Positions 57,651 to 64,000 of a DNA stretch of 64,000 bases are shown one piece after another. Every line of letters starts with the position of its first letter. The first letter of the stretch is position 1. The position numbers were made by a program, and so were the translations under genes. The notes under the pieces are model-generated. The model saw only the letters and a list, made by a program, of their open reading frames with translations. It did no database searches and had not been told where the DNA came from. This DNA comes from Chiridota heheva (Eukaryota; Echinodermata; Holothuroidea; Apodida; Chiridotidae): NCBI GenBank assembly GCA_020152595.1, contig JAIGNY010004106.1, positions 528,501-592,500 of the forward strand. The letters run 5' to 3'.

Positions 57651-57756
57651 CTCACTAAAACATGTACATGGAGTACCCTGTATTTACATTTCATTGTTAC
57701 TCAAATTACAAGCTTCAAGTCGAGTGCAATTATTAGTTTCAATAGTTTGTCTAAGA

Positions 57757-57960
57757 TTTGGCCAGTAATTTTACAATGCCGTTAATAATTTCACTCAGTT
57801 TCAATTTGTCCTACTTTTAACATGGTAAAGTAGTAAAAATGCTCATATTGGGCGGTTTTCTACATATTTAGCTAGTAAGTTTACAATGCAGTGAATGATT
57901 TCACTCAATTTCAATCTGTCCCTCTTTTGACATGGCAAAGAAGTAAAAATACACATTTAG
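57757..57960 (+). repeat. ~118-bp tandem duplication
   Basis: Two diverged copies share TTTACAATGCxGT, AATxATTTCACTCA, TTTCAATxTGTCC and ACATGGxAAAGxAGTAAAAAT. Confidence 0.75.
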
Positions 57961-58317
57961 ACCGGAAAGGATATAAAATTATTAGCATATGAATACTGCA
58001 TTCAGGGTACAGTTTGTATAGTCCTGCAAGGTTATATTACACTCATTCAGTCAATATAATTACTGACTGAATGCCACGATCCACTAAGAAGCAAACTAAT
58101 TTTCCCTTCATCTAAGAAAAAGTAAAACTACCAACCAATAAATCTGTAAATGTTAGTTACTACTTAAAGATGTGTGAATTTTAATAAAAAGTTTAAATTG
58201 TTTAATATCAAATGCATTCTGTAATGATATGAAACACATGAAATTTTATATCAAAATTCTTATCTATCTGGATTAACAAATATGACTACAAATTTGAGCA
58301 TAAAGAGCACTAAAAAC

Positions 58318-58395
58318 ACATGGACCCTTTAAATCGAGTCATAAAAGTTATGATTGCTCTATTTACCTTTTTGAGTTGCAGCCCAAGCAACAAAT
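58318..58395 (+). repeat. direct repeat pair with 59052-59152
   Basis: CACATGGACCCTTT, AAATCGAGTCATAA, AGTTATGATT, TTGAGTTGCAGxCCAAGCAA recur about 735 bp downstream with a short insertion. No coding between; origin unknown. Confidence 0.75.
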
Positions 58396-59152
58396 CAAAA
58401 ACATATCAATTCCTTTGCGCTCTTCACAGCGCGACCAGTGCAAATTACCACACAGCGACACCCTACCTTTTAACACAGATAACTATTTCCCCTGCACTGT
58501 TTCCGACAACTATTGACAAACTATATTTGTTTCAAGGGACTTTTGAAAGACAAAGACTCTTTCTTTTCATACTTTTTTTCAACTTGTCTATCATTTTGCT
58601 AAGCCGGAAATACCATACCACTATAATAAACTTGACGGTTTCCCACACTAATCAGTATAAAAGTTGTTCTGAATGGCTATTTTTCGGCGTTAAAAACATT
58701 TCCTCAAATTGAAAGCGTTGTAAGATTTGACGTCTAACATGTCTAAAGTCTTTATATCTGCAGGACGTACACATTTAGGTCCATAGAAAGATTCCATTAA
58801 GATATAAGTTTACAAAGTTTGAATAAAAGGTTATTAAGTGTTGACTGAATTTGTCAATTTAATTTTACGAAGCAAATTTTGGCAGTCATGATTTTCTTTT
58901 TTAAGGAAAAGTTTCGTTATTATTCCATTCTTACAGACGTGCGAAACTTGATATCCAAATGGTTGTGTTAAAGTTGTAGGTAAAATTTGAAAAAAATAGT
59001 ACAATGTCATAGGCCTAAGCACAAAACAAACTTTCTAGAAACTGCTTCACACATGGACCCTTTTACAATCCTCTAAATCGAGTCATAACAGTTATGATTA
59101 GTCTAGGTACCTTTCTGAGTTGCAGTCCAAGCAACAAATCTAAAAATATCAA

Positions 59153-59867
59153 CTGAATGTATTTTTGCACGGTTGGGAAATTTAAGGTTGAATGCATAGT
59201 ATACTGCAAAGACACTCAAATGCTTCCACCAGGGTGTTTGTTTTACCATGGAGCTATTAACTGAGAGTATTTCGTCCTCTTTGATTAGTATTTTCAAAAC
59301 GCCGAAGAAGTCACACCTTGTCCCAATTGTGACAGGCTCAGAACTAAGGAGGACATCAGATGCCAGCTTGAAGGAAAACAATCATAGATGTTATTTAAGT
59401 ATTTTGGAATTTAAAGGTCTTTTAATTCAATTATCTTAATTCATTATCTAATCATAATCATTCCTGTTTATAAAAATGAATAATTAAAATAGGACCCGCT
59501 GGTGAGAAGACAATAAGTTTACAAAAAAAACTCAAATTGTATGGCTGTGATGATTGCAAACAAAATGTCGAGAATAAATCGCTCCCAAAATGTGTTGTGG
59601 GAAGAAGGAAATGAATTGAACTACAAGATGCACCCAATACAATGTATCATAAACTCTGCACATATCGGCCTTTACTAAGGTTTTTTGCAATGTTTACATC
59701 AAACAGAAATTTTACCACAATTATAAAATATAGAATGGAGAGGATAATTTATTTAAAGTGGTCCTACTATGGGGTTGAATTTTTTGCTAAATATGTTATT
59801 TGAATTATATGATTTCCAGAAATATCACTTTTCTGCACAAAACCTCACAGTTTGCAAGAAAATTGAA
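59153..59867. other. no gene seen
   Basis: AT-rich; no accepted features. Confidence 0.4.
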
Positions 59868-60362
<495 letters not shown>

Positions 60363-60484
60363 TAATTACTATATTATACTTACAAGTCAGGAAGCATGCC
60401 TATTAACGGGAACATAAATGTTCCTTAAAATGGGAACCTTTTGCTACATGAAAGCCGCCATTTTGTGAAATTTCCCATGATCTT

Positions 60485-63302
60485 TTGTTATTCTATGGGG
60501 TTGTTAAAGGCGAATGTACACCCCCTGGTTACTCATTTCTTAATATGCCACGATCAACTGGTCGGTCTGGAGGTGGATTAGCTGTGATCCCCAAGAGTTC
60601 ACTCAACTTATCCCTTAGAACTAAACAACTTTCAGTTTCATTTGAATCTGCTTGTATCACAAACAATACTAGGGACTTAAATCTTGTTGTAATTTACAGA
60701 CCACCCCCTCCCTGACTAATGGCTTTAAAACAACTGACTTTTTATCTGAACTGAATAGCTTTTTGGATGATGTAGCTATCTTGCCTGGTAAATTACTGAT
60801 AGTGGGTGATTTTAATTTCCACTGGGATAACCAAGCTAGGTCGGATGTTAAACAATATGCTGAAATAATTTCATCTTCACATTTATACAAACATGTGACT
60901 TTATCAACTCATAAAAATGGTCATATTTTGGATCATGTTATAACCAATGAGGACAGTGATTTGATTAGCCATTGTGATGTTTTTGAGAATTTAATATCTA
61001 ATCACCACATGGTTTGTTTCTCTCTGAACACACCAAAAGCTCTTCCATGCAGGACTACATCTACAGTCAGAAATTATAAAGATATTGATAACGACTTGTT
61101 TTCACTTGCATTAGAGAGGAGTTTTAAACCCAGTTCCAAAAACCAACTGCCCAAATGAACTTCTTCGTTGGCATAACACAATTATTACTAAAGTTTTGGA
61201 TGAATTTGCGCCCAAAGTGACACGCACTCGCCTTATTAGGAGGCGTATGCCTTGGTACAATAAAACCATCCATCAAGTCTGCCAGGAGAAGCGACGGGCA
61301 GAACGTAAATGGAGGAAGACTCGCTCTGAAGTTGATCGCCAAGCATTTGTCTCTGCTAATAAACTTCTGGTTTCCAAAATCATACATTCAAAGCAGTTAT
61401 ATTACGCTAGCAAACTTAACAATGCCGACAACAAAACTGTCTTTCAGATCGCGAACTCCCTTGTAAACAACCAAATCAAATTCCTTCCCAATCACATCGA
61501 GCCTCATAAGTTGAGTGACTGCTTTGCTAATTTATTTTCGGACAAGGTTGAGGATATTCGTTTAGATATGAATAATTCTAATGTGACACTAGATCCTCAA
61601 GCACTTGATGATCCACTTTACGATTGTTCAACTTTTTCTAAATTTAACCAAATAACTCAAATGGACGTCCATAAACTTATTTCACTCATGTCTAATGCAT
61701 CATGCTCACTTGACCCTCAACCAACTTGGTTATTGAAGAAACACATAGCTCATTATCTACCAACCTTAACCAATATTGTCAACGCTTCACTTGATACAGG
61801 AGTTTTTCCTGGTGATGCACATTTTGCTGTCATCAAACCTTTGCTTAAAAAGCCAACTTTAGATAAGGAGGATTTAAAGAATTATCGGCCAGTTAGCAAT
61901 TTGGCGTTCAATGCAAAGGTAATTGAAAAATGTGTGGCCACTCAATTCATCAACCACCTATATGACAATAATCTGATGGATCCTCTACAATCAGCATACC
62001 GTGCTAAACATAGCACGGAGGCAGCTCTCTTAAAAATTCAGAACGACATTTTACGAGAAGTGGATTAAAAAAGAGTTGTTTTAATGGTCCTTTTGGACCT
62101 TACCTCTGCATTTGATACTGTAGACCATGCTACCCTACTTATTCGTCTTGAGAAACGCTTCAAAGTAACGGGAGTTGCACTTAGGTGGTTCTCGTCCTAC
62201 CTTACAGGATGGAAGAGCTCTGTGAGTGTTTCTAATGAGTAATCAAAACCAAACACACATAACTATGGACTCCCTCAAGTTTCCATATTGGGACCCTTGC
62301 TGTTCCCGGTTGACACTGCACCACTGGGTGACATTGCAAAACAACATGGAGTGAGTTATCATATGTATGCTGACGATTCACAATTATATGTCTCCTGCAA
62401 CCCTCGCAACACCAGCGACGTAGAAAATGCTATGACAAAGTTATCCTCCTGTATTGATGAAATGAGGATATGGATGAAAGTCAATCATTTGAAATTAAAT
62501 GATACTAAAACTGAATTTTTTATAACTGGTTCACCTCATCTTCTTAGAATACAACCTGAGTTGGAGATCACTGTTGGGTCAAGCAGTATCAAACCATCCA
62601 AATCAATCCGTAACCTTGGTGTCACTTTCAGTTCTTCGCTTTCCTTATCCAGCCATGTTGACGCTCTACGTCGGTCAATAATTTACCACATCAGAAACCT
62701 CTGGCGTATTCGAAGATTTATCAATACAAACACATGTCACCACCTAGTTCGTGCTTTAATCACATCCAGGTTGGACTACTGCAACTCACTCTTTACTGTT
62801 ATGTCTCGTAGAGACTTGACAAGATTGCAGCGTCTCCAGAATAGAGCAGCGCGTCTGATATTTGGTGTTGGTAGACAAACTGATCCAGGTCCATTGATCA
62901 GCAAGCTACACTGGCTACCAATATCAAAACGGGTCACTTACAAAACACTACTCTTTATCTACAAAATCCTGAATGGTGAGGCGCCTTGGTATTTAAAGGA
63001 TATGATCAAGATAAGGAAACCCGCACGTGAACTAAGATCGAGCAATGACTCCACCCGACTTCACATACCCATATCCAATTCTGCCATAGGTAACAAAAGA
63101 TTTGAAATACTTGCAACCAGATCCTGGAACACTTTACCCACCCACATGAGAACTTCTCCATCCACCACAGTATTAAAAAAAATCTTAAAGACCTACTTAT
63201 TTTGATATTTTTCATTTTGTTTTTATTTTACTTTGTAAGCGCCATGGTACTTTGGTGAATGGCGTATTTAAATAGCATTTATTACTATTATTATTATTCT
63301 AT
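60485..63302 (+). mobile_element. L2/CR1-type LINE, 5'-truncated
   Basis: Starts inside the endonuclease domain (TPPGYSFLNMPR, RSGGGLAVIPKSSLNLSL, LNLVVIYRPPPP). It continues in a second frame (60724-61158; LPGKLLIVGDFNFHWDN) and a third frame for the linker and RT (61196-63205). The 3' untranslated part has a hairpin GCGCCAT...ATGGCGT (63239-63265) and ends in an ATT-rich tail (63280-63300), the usual L2 3' structure. Target duplications were not resolved. Confidence 0.9.
61196..63205 (+). pseudogene. LINE ORF2 linker and reverse transcriptase with two stops
   Basis: One continuous frame of 670 codons interrupted only by TAA at 62066-62068 and TAA at 62240-62242. Recognisable blocks: KNYRPVSNLAFNAKVIEK, STEAALLKIQNDILREVD, motif A LLDLTSAFDTVDH, GLPQVSILGPLLF (motif B, with the usual Gly after Gln replaced by Val), catalytic YADDSQLYVS, KVNHLKLNDTKTEFFI, RNLGVTFSSSLSLSSHVD, SRLDYCNSLF, LQRLQNRAARLIFGV, LHWLPISKRVTYKTLLFIYK, RSWNTLPTHMR. 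The low number of lesions compared with the 52-kb LINE suggests a younger insertion. Confidence 0.92.
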
Positions 63303-63351
63303 CATTAAAGCCTAATGCAATGTTATATATTTAAAATTTGAAGAGAAAAAT

Positions 63352-63412
63352 ATCTTTGCTATGGGAAACTTAAAACTCATGAAAATAGGGAAACTTAAAA
63401 CTCATGAAAATA
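63352..63412 (+). repeat. 26-bp tandem duplication
   Basis: AGGGAAACTTAAAACTCATG-type unit followed by AAAAT, present twice in tandem. The remainder to the window end shows nothing recognisable. Confidence 0.8.
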
Positions 63413-64000
63413 CCTTCATTACTGTCATGCCTACAACTTTTCCACTCCCATTTGATATGCTTACTACGCCGTTTTCGAAATATTATAAATAATAGACAAT
63501 AGAGCTAGGCTTTTAGATGCGAAACGGTAATTTTAAAAATTCAAATGTTTTTCAACATAAAGAATATTAGGTATATAAATTATAAACTATGACATTTTAA
63601 CATGACATCTGAACAATATGGCTGCATTACTTCAATAGTCTCGTGTGTTACACAAATTCCTATTAATAGGCATGCTCCCGAACTGTACTATATATATAAT
63701 AAGGCTTAGTATGTGATAATTGTCATATAAGGAATACTTGTCAATAATGAATCATAAAACATACATTACATGGGAATGCCATTGAATTTTCGCCAGATGT
63801 GTCATTTATTAACTTCGTCTTTTCTTTTTAATGTGTTTTTCCTGAGTTTTTCTTGAGGGATTATTAAAATTACGCATATGAAAAACCTACATAGGTTGGA
63901 TCTCAATTTTTGGAGGCATAGCAGGACCACAAGAGACAAATAGAGACAACACTGACAAATAGTGGTCAACTGATTTACGTAATTGAAATTTGATCCTTGT

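Overview
The window looks like gene-poor, AT-rich nuclear DNA of a metazoan, most likely a marine invertebrate. Coding sequence is split by GT-AG introns, and there is no operon structure or bacterial-style gene packing. Most of the sequence is decayed transposable elements (CR1/L2-type LINEs, a Ty3/gypsy-type LTR element, hAT relics and MITEs, TTAA-bounded piggyBac-like elements) and minisatellites. I cannot name the species; an echinoderm or another deuterostome invertebrate would fit but is not demonstrated.

The one confidently recognised host gene is on the minus strand. Its first coding exon (45104-47134, 677 codons) encodes the N-terminal TOG1-TOG2 half of a crescerin/TOGARAM1-like ciliary microtubule protein and ends at a clean splice donor in phase 0. 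Downstream on the same strand lie two exon-like segments with good splice sites and open frames (21656-21800 and 8908-9048). Their phases are mutually compatible, but I cannot assign either to TOGARAM1 by homology. A further minus-strand open frame (30133-30532) looks protein-like and is unidentified.

Layout. 1-0.5 kb: hAT transposase relic. 4.2-5.5 kb: TTAA element C. 7.2-7.5 kb: LINE RT scrap. 8.9-9.05 kb: candidate exon. 9.5-13.6 kb: nested stack of an outer TIR element, a 16-bp-unit foldback with a telomere-like centre, and TTAA element A. 15.4-15.9 kb: hAT MITE with a perfect 8-bp TSD. 16.1-17.0 kb: minisatellite. 17.7-21.5 kb: TTAA element D. 21.66-21.80 kb: candidate exon. 22.0-24.3 kb: TTAA element B, an inverted relative of A carrying an expanded 20-bp minisatellite. 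27.2-28.2 kb: repeat interrupted by a TTAA MITE. 28.4-28.7 kb: LINE 3' end. 29.1-29.5 kb: 19-bp minisatellite. 30.7-36.6 kb: dead LTR retrotransposon. 38.3-44.6 kb: repeats, including a 22-bp palindromic minisatellite and a duplicated CCATCCCTCCCT array. 45.1-47.1 kb: TOGARAM1-like exon and its promoter. 48.3-51.0 kb: two satellite-like arrays. 51.9-55.0 kb: minus-strand LINE. 56.9-57.2 kb: MITE. 59.9-60.1 kb: long (TA)n. 60.5-63.3 kb: plus-strand L2/CR1 LINE whose RT frame is broken by only two stops.

No recognisable new defence or metabolic system is present. The most informative material is the natural history of the repeats: a minisatellite amplified in one of two related transposon copies, deletion derivatives, nested insertions with datable order, and a paralogous empty site.
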